Assembly (NCBI RefSeq): GCF_027622945.1
Contig: NZ_JAPZVQ010000010.1
Location: forward strand, 86,799-150,798
Reading direction: 5' to 3'
DNA from: Glycomyces lechevalierae
GTDB lineage: Bacteria > Actinomycetota > Actinomycetes > Mycobacteriales > Micromonosporaceae
Length of the DNA: 64,000 nucleotides
This document shows positions 1-9,999 of this stretch, piece after piece (the stretch's first letter is position 1; every line of letters begins with the position of its first letter). The notes beneath the pieces were generated by a model. It had not been told where the DNA came from, did no database searches, and saw only the letters and a program-made list of their open reading frames with translations. A program made the translations under genes and the position numbers.

Positions 1-3000
1 GCCGCGAACACCGACGGCTTCACGATCGACATCGGCGGCGTCGACTTCACCGAGGTCGTCGCCGAACGCCGCCAGACCCCCAGCCACTGGACCAGCGTCC
101 ACGAGGGCGGCGACCTCACCGCCGAGGTGCAGAAGTTCATCACCGACGGCAATGTGGCCGTGGCGAACGTGACCGTGACGAACGACGGCGCCGACGCCAC
201 CGTGCCGGTCCGCGTCGCATCCGACTTCGCCTGGCAGGCCTCGGGAGACGAGCTCACCGGCGTCCTGGACGCGCAGAACTCCCGCGGCGAGCGCCTCACC
301 ACCGTCTTCCCGCGCCTCTCCGGCACCGGCCTCGCTCCCTCGGATGGCGCCCTCGCCGGCGATCTCGAACTCGCCCAAGGCGAATCGGCCACGTTCAAGG
401 TCCAGCTCGGCATGGTCACCACCGAGATCCCGGCGTCCGCCACCGAGTACGAGGCGTACAAGGCCGCCGCTCCTCAGGACGCCTTCGCCACCCACGTGCA
501 GACCTACAACAAGTGGTGGGCGGACAACCTCCCGTACTTCGACGTCCCCGACGAGGCGCACAAGAAGTTCATCTACTACCGCTGGTGGCTGATGCGCTAC
601 AACTACCTCGACGCGGACATCCCGGGCAACGACTTCCAGTTCCCGACCTCCATCGAGGGCGTCACCGGCTACAACAACGCCATCGCCCTCACCGTGCCGA
701 TGTTCATCGACGACCTCAAGTACCTGCGCGACCCCGCGTACTCCTACGGCCCCTGGGTCTCCACCGGCGAGTCCTCGCAGGGCGGGCGCTTCATGGACAA
801 CCCCGGCGACCCCGAGAACTGGTCGAACTCCTACACCCAGTACATCGCCGAGGCCGCCTGGCGCTCCTACCAGATCCACGGCGGCCCCGAGGACGTCGTC
901 GAGAACCTCGCCCGCTACGCCGAGGGCGACGTCAAGGGCCAGCTCGAGACCTTCGACTCCAACGGCGACAACCTCATCGAGTACGACTGGGGCGCGATGA
1001 CCGGCAACGACGCCGACGCCGTCTCCTTCCACTGGCGGGACGGCGACCTCGACCGCGCCGAATCCGCCTACCAGTACTCCGGCGCCATGGCCGCCGCCGA
1101 AGCCTACGAACTCATCGGCGACACCGCGAAGGCCGACGAGATGCACGCCCTCGCCGACGACATCAAGACCGCCATCACCGACGTGCTCTGGAACCCCGAG
1201 ACGCGGCTGTTCGAGCACGTCCATGTCGAGTCGGGCGAGCACGTGCCATGGAAGGAGATCAACAACTACTACCCGTTCTCCGTGGGCGCCGTCCCGAACG
1301 AGCCGCAGTACACGGACGCGCTGCGCCTCTTCGAGGACCCCGCCGAGTACCCGGTCTTCCCGTTCTACACCGCCAACCAGGCGGACAAGGCCGAGGCCGC
1401 CGAGCAGGGGAACCCCGGCTCCAACAACTTCTCGCAGATCAACTCCACCGTCCAGTTCCGCCTGTTCTCCTCGGCGATCCGCGACTACGACCAGGACTCC
1501 ATCACCGCCGAGGACTACAAGCAGCTCCTGTACTGGAACGCCTGGTCCACGTACATCGGCGGCGACACCGCCTGGCCGGACTCGAACGAGTTCTGGGCCG
1601 ACTGGAACCCCGAGAGCGAATCCATCGACTACCGCTCCTGGATCCACCACACCACCCTCGGCTCCAGCATCTGGACCTATGTGGAGGACGTGGCCGGCCT
1701 GCGCCCCCGCACCGACGACAAGGTCGAACTCTCCCCGATCGACATCGGCTGGGACCACTTCACCGTCAACAACCTCCGCTACCGCGACTCGGACCTCTCC
1801 ATCGTCTGGGACAAGCCCGGCGACGGCACCGTCCACTACCAGGGCATCCCCGAGGGCTACTCCGTCTACATCGACGGCAGGCGCGCCTTCACCATCGACA
1901 GCCTCGTCCCGGCCGTCTGGGACCCGAACACCGGCAACGTCGAACTGCCCCAAGGCGGCAAGGTCGTCAAGAGCAAGAAGATGAAGGACCTCTCCGCCCC
2001 CGAAGAGGTCGCACTCGACGGCCGCGTCGTCGACGTCTTCGCCAAGGCCGGCGCCGACCTCGAAAGCGACGCCGAGAACCTCGCCGAGGGGCAGGCCGCC
2101 ACCGCCTCCCACACCGCGAACGGCACCAGCACCGCCGGCGCCGTCGACGGCACCACCATCAACGCGCCCTACTGGTCCAGCGCCGGCTCCGGCAACGAAA
2201 CCGACTGGTACGAAGTGGACCTCGGCGGCACCGTCGCCATCGACGAGGCACGGCTCTACTTCTACCGCGACAGAACCGTGGACGGCCTCGCCGAACCCGC
2301 CGTCTACCAGGTCCAGTACCACGACGGCACCGACTGGGTCAGCGTCGAGGACCAGGCCAAGACCCCCGCGGTCCCGCAGGCCAACTACAACCTCGTGCAG
2401 TTCCCGCAGGTCACCACCGACCGCGTCCGCATCGTCATGGACCACCAGGACGGCCACGCCACCGGCCTCAAGGAAGTCCAGATACTTGACACAGGCCACG
2501 AGGTCGCGGCCTCCGAGAATGTCGCGCCCTACGCCCTCGCCAGGCAGGACCTCCAGTTCCGCCAACCGATGCAGGCACGCCTCACCGGCACCGTGAAGGA
2601 CGACGGCCTCCCGCTCGACGGCGCCCTCACCGCCGCGTGGTCCATGGTCGAAGGCCCCGGCGCCGTCGTCTTCGAAGACCCCGCCGCCTCCGCCACCATC
2701 GCCACCTTCACCGAACCGGGCACCTACACGCTCCAGCTCGCCGCGAACGACGGCACCGCAGAATCGACCTCCACAGTGGATATCGTGGTCGCCGAGCCCG
2801 ACGACCGCACCAACGCCGCACTCTTCGCCACACCCACCGCCTCCTACACCTCCCCCTGGGAGAACGTCACCGCCGTCAACGACGGCATCGACCCGCCCCG
2901 CTCCAACGACGGCGGCAACCCCCGCTGGGGCACCTGGCCCGAAGAAGGCGAGCAGTGGGTCCAACTCACCTGGGACACACCGGTCCGCGTCGACTCCAGC

Positions 3001-3705
3001 GACATGTACTTCCTCGACGACGGCGGCGGCGTCCGCACCCCCGCCTCCTGGAGAATCCAATACCTCGACGGCGACCAGTGGAAGGACGTCACCACCACGG
3101 ACGCCTACGGCACCGCCGCCGACCAGTACAACCAGGTCGCCTTCGACCCCGTCACCACCACCGCCCTCCGCGCGGTCCTCCAGAGCGGCGCCGCCAGCGT
3201 CGGCGTCCTCGAATGGAAGGCCTTCGCCGAAGCGCCCCAACAGGTCCGCGCCGTCCACCAGCCGACCATCGTCGGCACCGTGCCCCCACTCCCATCCGCC
3301 GTGACCTGCGTGTACGCCGACGGCACCCGGCTCGAACAGCCCGTCGTCTGGCAGCAGCCCACCCCCGAGGACCTCGACGAACCCGCCACCCACGTCGAAG
3401 TCGGCGGCCTCGTCACCGGCCTCGCCCTCCCCGCGAACGCCACCGTCCACGTCAGACTCCACGACCAGGTCGAGATCACCGCGCTCGAAACCGAAGCGGT
3501 CACCACCGTCGCCGGCCGCGCGCCCCAACTCCCGGCCACCGTCACCGCCGTCTACAACGACGGCTCGAAGGACAACGTCAGCACCGCCGTCACCTGGGAA
3601 GCCGTCGATCCGGCCGACTACGCCCAGCCCGGCGCCTTCACCGTCCACGGCACCATCGCCGGCACCTCCCTCGCCGCCGAAGCCACCGTCACCGTCATCA
3701 GTTGA
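1..3705 (+). CDS. Large multidomain secreted glycoside hydrolase, 5' end outside window
   Basis: The frame is open from base 1, so the N-terminus and any signal peptide are missing; 1234 residues are visible. Residues about 160-590 form an (alpha/alpha)6 glycosidase-like domain, ending in a block with WIHHTTLGSS and GLRPRTDD of the kind seen in clan GH-G-like and MGH1-like enzymes. Then follow a discoidin (F5/8 type C) domain (about 695-830), a PKD/Ig-like domain (845-935), a second discoidin-like module (940-1077) and two bacterial Ig-like group 4 domains (1084-1155, 1160-1234). The extra modules suggest carbohydrate or surface binding outside the cell. It is first in a run with GH43, a sugar ABC importer and two GH127 genes. 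By analogy with bifidobacterial clusters it could be a GH121-like beta-L-arabinobiosidase. That is inference from context; the family is not proven. Confidence 0.8.
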   Translation, partial: AANTDGFTIDIGGVDFTEVVAERRQTPSHWTSVHEGGDLTAEVQKFITDGNVAVANVTVTNDGADATVPVRVASDFAWQASGDELTGVLDAQNSRGERLTTVFPRLSGTGLAPSDGALAGDLELAQGESATFKVQLGMVTTEIPASATEYEAYKAAAPQDAFATHVQTYNKWWADNLPYFDVPDEAHKKFIYYRWWLMRYNYLDADIPGNDFQFPTSIEGVTGYNNAIALTVPMFIDDLKYLRDPAYSYGPWVSTGESSQGGRFMDNPGDPENWSNSYTQYIAEAAWRSYQIHGGPEDVVENLARYAEGDVKGQLETFDSNGDNLIEYDWGAMTGNDADAVSFHWRDGDLDRAESAYQYSGAMAAAEAYELIGDTAKADEMHALADDIKTAITDVLWNPETRLFEHVHVESGEHVPWKEINNYYPFSVGAVPNEPQYTDALRLFEDPAEYPVFPFYTANQADKAEAAEQGNPGSNNFSQINSTVQFRLFSSAIRDYDQDSITAEDYKQLLYWNAWSTYIGGDTAWPDSNEFWADWNPESESIDYRSWIHHTTLGSSIWTYVEDVAGLRPRTDDKVELSPIDIGWDHFTVNNLRYRDSDLSIVWDKPGDGTVHYQGIPEGYSVYIDGRRAFTIDSLVPAVWDPNTGNVELPQGGKVVKSKKMKDLSAPEEVALDGRVVDVFAKAGADLESDAENLAEGQAATASHTANGTSTAGAVDGTTINAPYWSSAGSGNETDWYEVDLGGTVAIDEARLYFYRDRTVDGLAEPAVYQVQYHDGTDWVSVEDQAKTPAVPQANYNLVQFPQVTTDRVRIVMDHQDGHATGLKEVQILDTGHEVAASENVAPYALARQDLQFRQPMQARLTGTVKDDGLPLDGALTAAWSMVEGPGAVVFEDPAASATIATFTEPGTYTLQLAANDGTAESTSTVDIVVAEPDDRTNAALFATPTASYTSPWENVTAVNDGIDPPRSNDGGNPRWGTWPEEGEQWVQLTWDTPVRVDSSDMYFLDDGGGVRTPASWRIQYLDGDQWKDVTTTDAYGTAADQYNQVAFDPVTTTALRAVLQSGAASVGVLEWKAFAEAPQQVRAVHQPTIVGTVPPLPSAVTCVYADGTRLEQPVVWQQPTPEDLDEPATHVEVGGLVTGLALPANATVHVRLHDQVEITALETEAVTTVAGRAPQLPATVTAVYNDGSKDNVSTAVTWEAVDPADYAQPGAFTVHGTIAGTSLAAEATVTVIS

Positions 3706-3733
3706 TCTCCCACCGGCATCTAGGAGACCTCCC

Positions 3734-5191
3734 ATGCAGCCCAAGACACTCAGACGAACGTTCGCCGCCGCGCTGGCCGCGGCCCTGGCCTGGAGCCTCT
3801 TCCAGGTCGCGACCCCGGCGCAGGCGCAGCAATTGAATGTGGCCCGCTCGGCGACCGCCTCGGCCTCCTACACCTCCTCTTGGGAGTCCGTGGCCGCCGT
3901 CAACGACGGCGTCGAGCCGCCCGGCTCCAACGACACCCAGAACCTGCGCTGGGGCACCTGGCCCCAGACCGGATCGCAATGGGTGCAACTGACCTGGGCG
4001 ACTCCGGTGACGGTGTCCTCTTCGGACCTCTACTTCTTCGACGACTCGTACAACTCGGGCCCCGGCGGCGTCCGCGTCCCGGCGAGCTGGCGCATCGAGT
4101 ACCTGAACAACGGCTCCTGGACCGCCGTGAGCGGCGCCAGCGCCTACGGGGTGGCCGCGAACGCCTACAACCACACCAACTTCAACGCCGTGACCACCAC
4201 CGCGCTCCGCGCGGTCCTCCAGAGCGGGACCGCCTCCGTGGGCGTCCTGGAATGGAAGGTCTGGGGCCAGGGCTCGGTCTCGCAGGCGGGCAACCCGATC
4301 GTGCGCGACATCTACACCGCCGACCCGGCGACCCTGGTCGTGGGCGACACGATGTACCTCTACTCGGGCCGGGACGAGGCCGCCACGGGCCAGGACGCCT
4401 TCGTGATGGACGAGTGGCACGTGTTCTCCTCCAAGGCGCCGGACGACGACCCGGCCGCGTGGACCTCGCACGGCGCCAAGCTCTCCCTCGCCACCTTCGC
4501 GTGGGCCGGGGCGAACGCCTGGGCGTCCGAAGTGGTGCAGGGCCCGGACGGGCGGTACTACTGGTTCGTCTCCGTGGACGGCAAGACCGACGACGGCTGG
4601 ATGAACATCGGTGTGGCGGTGTCGAACAGCCCGCTCGGCCCGTTCACCGACGCGATCGGCGGCCCGCTGATCTCCGACTCGACGCCGAACTCCTCGGCGC
4701 TCAACATCGACCCGACCGTGTTCATCGACGACGACGGCCAGATCTACCTCTACTGGGGCTCGTACTGGCAGCCGCGCATGGCGAAGCTCAACCCGAACAT
4801 GACCTCCCTGGCCGGTCCGGTGACGACCCCGACGGGGCTCACGGACTTCTGGGAGGCGCCGTGGATGTTCAAACGGAACGGCACCTATTACATGGCCTAC
4901 GCCTCCAACGGCGGCACCGGCTGCGTGACCAGCTCCTCCTACGCCTGCATCCGCTACGCGACCGCCTCGAACCCGGCCGGGCCGTGGACGCACCGGGGCG
5001 TGGTCCTGGGCCAGGTCACCTCCACCACCAACCACCCTGCGATCGAGCAGTTCAACGGCCAGTGGTGGATGGTCTACCACACCGCCGACGCCCCCGGGGG
5101 CGGGAACTTCCGCCGCTCGGTCGCGATCGATCCGCTCTATTTCAACGCCGACGGGACGATGCAGCAGGTCGTCCAGACCAGGGGAACGTGA
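3734..5191 (+). CDS. Secreted GH43 glycosidase with N-terminal discoidin-like module
   Basis: A 485-residue protein with a Sec signal peptide (residues 1-31, ending TPAQAQA-like) and a discoidin-like carbohydrate-binding module (about 33-185). A five-bladed GH43 catalytic domain follows (190-485). The expected triad is visible: base Asp197 in TADPA, pKa modulator Asp326 in NIDPTVF, and acid Glu374 in DFWEAPWMF. GH43 enzymes mostly remove arabinofuranose or xylose from plant polysaccharides, which suits an exo-acting alpha-L-arabinofuranosidase or arabinanase role here. The ATG has a good AGGAGA site 28 bp after the upstream hydrolase. The stop codon overlaps the next start (ATGA), so the genes are probably translationally coupled. 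Its binding module is strikingly similar to that of the preceding protein, pointing to recent module duplication. Exact specificity cannot be read from sequence. Confidence 0.9.
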   Translation: MQPKTLRRTFAAALAAALAWSLFQVATPAQAQQLNVARSATASASYTSSWESVAAVNDGVEPPGSNDTQNLRWGTWPQTGSQWVQLTWATPVTVSSSDLYFFDDSYNSGPGGVRVPASWRIEYLNNGSWTAVSGASAYGVAANAYNHTNFNAVTTTALRAVLQSGTASVGVLEWKVWGQGSVSQAGNPIVRDIYTADPATLVVGDTMYLYSGRDEAATGQDAFVMDEWHVFSSKAPDDDPAAWTSHGAKLSLATFAWAGANAWASEVVQGPDGRYYWFVSVDGKTDDGWMNIGVAVSNSPLGPFTDAIGGPLISDSTPNSSALNIDPTVFIDDDGQIYLYWGSYWQPRMAKLNPNMTSLAGPVTTPTGLTDFWEAPWMFKRNGTYYMAYASNGGTGCVTSSSYACIRYATASNPAGPWTHRGVVLGQVTSTTNHPAIEQFNGQWWMVYHTADAPGGGNFRRSVAIDPLYFNADGTMQQVVQTRGT

Positions 5192-7779
5192 TGAGACTGA
5201 ACCGCCGCAATGCACTCCGCTTGGGCGCCTTGGCGTCAGCGGCTCCCGACTCGTGGGCCGTGCGCCCGTTCGGCCTCGGCGAGGTCGCCTTGGACGACTC
5301 GATCTTCACCGCCAAGCGGGACCGGATGCTCGCGTACGCGAAGGGGTACGCGGCCGACCTGGGCGAGTCCGGCGGGCCGGACCGGATGCTCTACAACTTC
5401 CGCGCGGCGGCCGGACTGCCCAATGCGGACGGTGTGGAGCCGCCGGGGAGCTGGGACGACGCGAACGGCTACCTGCGCGGCCACTACAGCGGGCACTTCC
5501 TGTCGATGCTCGCGCAGGCCTGGGCGGGCACCGGTGACCGCGTGTACAAGCGCAAGCTCGACCACCTCGTCGCGGGCCTGGGGGAGTGCCGGGACGCCTT
5601 CGCCGCTGCCGCCGCTGTGGCGACCCCGAGAGTGGAGGGCCGCAACGGGACCGCGGTGCGGCTCACCGGTTCGCCGCTCGGGAACGCCGAGCACCTGAAG
5701 CTCCCGGCCGGTCTCGTGGACGGCCTCGCCGCCGTCACGGTCGCGACTTGGATCAAGCTCGCCCCCGTGGACCAGTCGCGGCTGCCCGATCCCTGGGCCG
5801 ACCCTGCGCCGCTCGCGAACGGCGTGAAGGTCTTCGACTTCGGGGCCGACGCGAACGCGCACATGTACCTCACGATCCGCGCCGACAACGCGAACCCGTT
5901 CCCGCGCTTCGCGATCACCACCGGCGGTGCGGCCGCCGAGCAGCGGGTCACCGCGACCGCGCCGCTCCCGGCGGGGGAGTGGGTGCACCTCACGGTCACG
6001 CTCGGCGGCGGCACCGCCGTGCTCTACGTGAACGGCACGGCCGCGGCCTCCGGCCCGGTCTCGCTGACGCCGGCCGATCTTGGTGCGGGCGTGGCGAACT
6101 GGATCGGGCGCGGACAGTTCCCGCAGGGCCTCACGCAGTACCTCGGCGCGGACGTGGACGAGTTCCACGTCTACGGCTCGGCCCTCACCGCCGAGCAGGT
6201 CGCCGCGCTCCTGCAAACCGCTAACGGCGACGTGGCCGCGTACCGCTTCGACGACGAGCCCGGCCCGGTCTGCGCGGACGCCTCCGAGAACGCCCGCCAC
6301 GCCGAGCTCATCGGCCCCGGCGACGGCAACCGGCACAGCGGTTTCGTCGCCGCCTACCCCGAGACGCAGTTCGTGCGGCTCGAGGAGTTCGCCACGTACG
6401 GCGGCAACGCCGGGATCTGGGCGCCGTACTACACGACGCACAAGATCATGGCCGGCCTCCTCGACGCCCACCGCCTCGCGGGCAGCACCGCCGCCCTCGA
6501 CCTCGCCTCGGGCCTCGGCGACTGGATCCACTCGCGCCTCTCGAAGCTCCCGCGCGAACGCCTCGACCGCATGTGGTCCATCTACATCGCGGGCGAGTAC
6601 GGCGGCATGAACGAGAGCCTCGCGAACCTCGCCCGGGCCCGGCCCGACCGGCCCGAGTACCTGGAGACCGCGCGGCTCTTCGACAACACCGCGCTCCTCC
6701 AGGCCACCGTCGCCGGCACCGACCTCCTCGACGGCAAGCACGCCAACCAGCACATCCCGCAGTTCACCGGCTACCTGCGCATGCACGAGCAGGGCGCGGG
6801 CGAGGACTACCGGACGGCCGCGGCGAACTTCTTCGACATGGTCGTGCCGCACCGCCTCTACGCCCACGGCGGCACCGGGGTCGGCGAGATCTTCCGCAGG
6901 CGCGGCGTGATCGCGGGTTCCCTGTGGCAGTACCCGAACGACCCCAACCACGCCGAGACCTGCTGCGTCTACAACCTCCTGAAACTGGCGCGGAACCTGT
7001 TCTTCCACACCGGGGACCCGAAGTACATGGAGTACTACGAGCGGGCCCTCTACAACCAGATCCTCGGCTCGCGCCGGGACGAGGACAGCACCGAGGACCC
7101 CGAGGTCACGTACTTCGCGCCGGTGCGGCCGGGCCGGTGGCGCGAGTTCGGCAACACCGGGACCTGCTGCGGCGGCACCGGCATGGAGAACCACACGAAG
7201 TACCAGGACTCGGTGTACTTCGCGTCGGCCGCGGACGACGCCCTCCTGGTGAACCTCTACCTCCCGTCCACTGTGAACTGGTCCGCGCGCGGCGTCGCGA
7301 TCGAGCAGACCACCGACTACCCGTTCGAAGGCGCGAGCCGCCTCAAGATCCGCGCCCGCCGCCGCACCGCCTTCGCGCTCAAGCTCCGCGTCCCGTCCTG
7401 GGCCGAGGAGTTCGCGGTGAACGTCAACGGCCGCGACCAGAAGCTCACGGCCGCACCGGGCACCTACGTCACCATCGACCGCACCTGGCGCGGCGGCGAC
7501 ACCGTCGACGTCGCGATGCCGCTGCGCCTCCACACCGAAGCGGCCCTGGACGACCCCGGCATCGAGTCCGTCTACTGCGGACCGACCCTGCTCGCGATCA
7601 AGCACGAGGCGGTCGGCGACGACCTCGCGACCGGCCTCGTCGACCTCGCCGTCGGCGAGGACCTCTCCGCGTTCGAGCCCACCGGCGAACCGCTCGAGTT
7701 CAAGGCCGACGGCTACACCTTCGCGCCGTTCCACCTCGGGAACGGCGAGCCGTACCACCTCTACTGGCGGCGGCGGTAG
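5191..7779 (+). CDS. GH127 beta-L-arabinofuranosidase with inserted LamG-like domain
   Basis: An 862-residue protein of the DUF1680/GH127 family, which cleaves beta-L-arabinofuranosides using a cysteine nucleophile and a Zn-thiolate site. The ligand set is intact: Glu589 and Cys591 in HAETCC, and Cys659-Cys660 in TCCGGTG, matching the Glu/Cys/Cys/Cys site known from the bifidobacterial enzyme. A concanavalin/LamG-like domain of about 230 residues (roughly 145-380, with conserved TVATWIKL and YVNGT-type strands) interrupts the N-terminal part of the catalytic domain. The N-terminus has a twin arginine (NRRNALRLGAL) and a short hydrophobic stretch, perhaps a weak Tat signal; localisation is uncertain. 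The start overlaps the GH43 stop by ATGA. Confidence 0.88.
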   Translation: MRLNRRNALRLGALASAAPDSWAVRPFGLGEVALDDSIFTAKRDRMLAYAKGYAADLGESGGPDRMLYNFRAAAGLPNADGVEPPGSWDDANGYLRGHYSGHFLSMLAQAWAGTGDRVYKRKLDHLVAGLGECRDAFAAAAAVATPRVEGRNGTAVRLTGSPLGNAEHLKLPAGLVDGLAAVTVATWIKLAPVDQSRLPDPWADPAPLANGVKVFDFGADANAHMYLTIRADNANPFPRFAITTGGAAAEQRVTATAPLPAGEWVHLTVTLGGGTAVLYVNGTAAASGPVSLTPADLGAGVANWIGRGQFPQGLTQYLGADVDEFHVYGSALTAEQVAALLQTANGDVAAYRFDDEPGPVCADASENARHAELIGPGDGNRHSGFVAAYPETQFVRLEEFATYGGNAGIWAPYYTTHKIMAGLLDAHRLAGSTAALDLASGLGDWIHSRLSKLPRERLDRMWSIYIAGEYGGMNESLANLARARPDRPEYLETARLFDNTALLQATVAGTDLLDGKHANQHIPQFTGYLRMHEQGAGEDYRTAAANFFDMVVPHRLYAHGGTGVGEIFRRRGVIAGSLWQYPNDPNHAETCCVYNLLKLARNLFFHTGDPKYMEYYERALYNQILGSRRDEDSTEDPEVTYFAPVRPGRWREFGNTGTCCGGTGMENHTKYQDSVYFASAADDALLVNLYLPSTVNWSARGVAIEQTTDYPFEGASRLKIRARRRTAFALKLRVPSWAEEFAVNVNGRDQKLTAAPGTYVTIDRTWRGGDTVDVAMPLRLHTEAALDDPGIESVYCGPTLLAIKHEAVGDDLATGLVDLAVGEDLSAFEPTGEPLEFKADGYTFAPFHLGNGEPYHLYWRRR

Positions 7780-7823
7780 CCGTCGCCGAACCCCTTTGAT
7801 CCCTTACAAAGAGGAGACCGGAA

Positions 7824-9122
7824 ATGAGCATGAACAAGCGCCCCTCACGGGCCGTGCGCGCGGGGGCGGCGGTCGCCGCGGCGGCCCTGCTGGCCGCCGG
7901 GTGCGGCGACGGACGCCCGCCCGGCGGGAGCGACGACGAGGTCGTCCTCGAAGGCGTCGACGACGGCACCACCCTCACCATGTGGACCCGCGCCGCGACG
8001 GAGGCCCAGTCCCAGGCCCTCGTGGACGCGTACAACGCGAGCCACGAGAACCAGATCGAGCTCACCGTGATCCCCACGGACGACTACCAGACCCGCGTCG
8101 GCACCGCCGCGGGCAACCAGGAGCTGCCCGACCTGTTCGCGCTCGACGTCGTGTTCGCCCCCAACTTCACCACCGCCGGGGCCTACCTCGACATCACCGA
8201 CCGCATCGACTCGCTCGAGTTCAAGGACGCCCTCGCGCCCTCGCACATCGAGGTGGGCACTGTGGACGGCCGGAAGTACCTCGTGCCGCACACGCTCGAC
8301 CTCTCTGTCCTGTTCTACAATCGGACGCTCTATGAACAGGCCGGGCTCGACCCGGAGCGGCCGCCCACCACCTTGGCGGAGTTCGCCGAGCAGGCCCGCG
8401 CCGTGGACGCCCTCGGCGGGGACGTGAGCGGCACGTTCTTCGGCGGCAACTGCGGCGGCTGCTTCGTCTTCACCTGGTGGCCCACGCTCTGGGCCGAAGG
8501 CGTCGAGGTCATGAACGAGGAGGGCACCGAATCGCTCCTCGACTCCCCTGAGGCGCAAGAGCTCTACGCGACCTACCGGGGCCTCGTCGAAGACGGCGTC
8601 GTGGCCCCCGGCCACGCCGAGGAGACCGGCGCGACCTGGGTCTCCCTCTTCCCCGAAGGGAACATCGGCGTGATGCCGATGCCCTCCACGATGCTCGGCC
8701 TCATGCCCGAGGACATGAACATCGGCGTCGCGCCCATCCCGGGCCTCACCGGCGGCCAGTCCACGTTCGTGGGCGGCGACTCGATCGGCATCAGCGCCAA
8801 CTCCGAGCACCCGAACCAGGCGTGGGACTTCCTGCGCTGGAGCCTGGAGGAGGAGCAGCAGGTCGAACTCCTCGCCGCCAACGGGGACGTCATGGCCCGC
8901 ACCGACCTCGCCGACAACGAGTACTACGCGGACAACCCGAACGCCGTCGTCATGAACGACCTCGTGCAGGTCGGCCGCACCCCGTACTCGCTCAACTTCG
9001 GCCAGACCTTCAACGACCCGCAGGGGCCCTGGCTGCCGCTGGTCCGCGAAGCGGTCTACGGCGACGCGGGCGCCGATCTCAGCGCCCTCAACGACGACGT
9101 CACGGCCTCCCTCTCCAGTTAA
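7824..9122 (+). CDS. Sugar ABC transporter substrate-binding lipoprotein
   Basis: A 432-residue family 1 extracellular solute-binding protein. A lipoprotein signal ends in LAAGC, so Cys27 would be lipid-anchored to the outer face of the membrane. The mature part begins a typical bilobed fold (TLTMWTRAATEAQSQALVDAYN). It precedes two permease genes by 13 bp and sits between arabinan-type hydrolases, so its ligand is probably an arabino-oligosaccharide. The start is set by an AAAGAGGAGACC site. No ATPase gene is nearby. In actinomycetes such importers often share one MsiK-type ATPase encoded elsewhere. Confidence 0.92.
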   Translation: MSMNKRPSRAVRAGAAVAAAALLAAGCGDGRPPGGSDDEVVLEGVDDGTTLTMWTRAATEAQSQALVDAYNASHENQIELTVIPTDDYQTRVGTAAGNQELPDLFALDVVFAPNFTTAGAYLDITDRIDSLEFKDALAPSHIEVGTVDGRKYLVPHTLDLSVLFYNRTLYEQAGLDPERPPTTLAEFAEQARAVDALGGDVSGTFFGGNCGGCFVFTWWPTLWAEGVEVMNEEGTESLLDSPEAQELYATYRGLVEDGVVAPGHAEETGATWVSLFPEGNIGVMPMPSTMLGLMPEDMNIGVAPIPGLTGGQSTFVGGDSIGISANSEHPNQAWDFLRWSLEEEQQVELLAANGDVMARTDLADNEYYADNPNAVVMNDLVQVGRTPYSLNFGQTFNDPQGPWLPLVREAVYGDAGADLSALNDDVTASLSS

Positions 9123-9135
9123 GGAACAACCGCAT

Positions 9136-9999
9136 ATGCGTCATTCGCGCAAGCTGGCCGGCGCCCTCTACGCCGCCCCCGTGGCGGTCTTCGTGCTGGT
9201 CTTCTTCGTCGCGCCGCTGCTGCTGGTCGGGCGCATGTCCGCGTCCGACTGGCCGCTGCTGGCCGGCGACCTCGGCCTCAACCTGCCGGACAACTACGCC
9301 GGGATCGCCGACAACCCGCTGTTCTGGCCCGCGGTGGGCTTCACGCTCAAGTACACCGGGATCGTCGTCGTCATCCTCATCGGACTCTCGCTGCTCCTGG
9401 CGCTCATCGTCGCCGACCGCCGCAAGGGCACCGGCTTCTTCCGCACCGCGTACTTCCTGCCGACCACGCTCGGGCTCGCGTCGGCCTCCCTGCTGTTCTT
9501 CGGCTTCTACAGCCCCGCGATCGGCCCGCTCGACCCGCTCCTGGAATTCCTCGGCATCGGCCCGGTCTCCTGGCTCGGGACCCCCACGGCCGCACTGTGG
9601 TCCACTGTGGTCCTCATCGTGTGGAAGTTCGCCGGGTTCTTCATGATCATCCTGCTCGTGGGCCTGCAGGGCATCCCGCCGGACGTCTACGAGGCCGCCC
9701 GCCTCGACGGCGCCAACCGCTGGCAGTCCTTCCGGCACGTCACGATCCCGCTGCTCCGTCCCGCGCTCGGGCTCGTGCTCATCCTCTCCGTCACCGGCTC
9801 GCTCCTGGCGTTCGACCAGTTCTTCATCCTCACCAAGGGCGGCCCGGACAACTCCACAGTGACCGTGGTGCAGCTCATCTACCGGGAGGCCTTCCAGCGC
9901 TTCGACCTCGGCGCCGCCGCCGCGATCTCCGTGGTCGTGCTCGCCGCGCTCCTGGTGCTCAACATCGGCCAGTTCCGCGCCCTCAGAAAGGACCACTAG
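9136..9999 (+). CDS. Sugar ABC transporter permease, MalF/UgpA type
   Basis: A 287-residue inner-membrane protein with about six hydrophobic segments; the first is residues 11-32. It carries the EAA-type loop that contacts the ATPase (EAARLDGANRWQSF, about residue 190). It pairs with the next permease, forming the channel for the lipoprotein-bound sugar. Its stop codon TAG shares one base with the GTG start of the partner permease, as is common in such operons. Confidence 0.93.
   Translation: MRHSRKLAGALYAAPVAVFVLVFFVAPLLLVGRMSASDWPLLAGDLGLNLPDNYAGIADNPLFWPAVGFTLKYTGIVVVILIGLSLLLALIVADRRKGTGFFRTAYFLPTTLGLASASLLFFGFYSPAIGPLDPLLEFLGIGPVSWLGTPTAALWSTVVLIVWKFAGFFMIILLVGLQGIPPDVYEAARLDGANRWQSFRHVTIPLLRPALGLVLILSVTGSLLAFDQFFILTKGGPDNSTVTVVQLIYREAFQRFDLGAAAAISVVVLAALLVLNIGQFRALRKDH

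Noticed and set aside
513-2489. Long Arg/Pro/His-rich overlapping frame inside the first hydrolase
   Set aside because: It is a high-GC shadow frame; composition is unlike real proteins.
3698-5215. Antisense frame across the GH43 gene
   Set aside because: It mirrors the real gene in another frame and lacks any domain or ribosome site.
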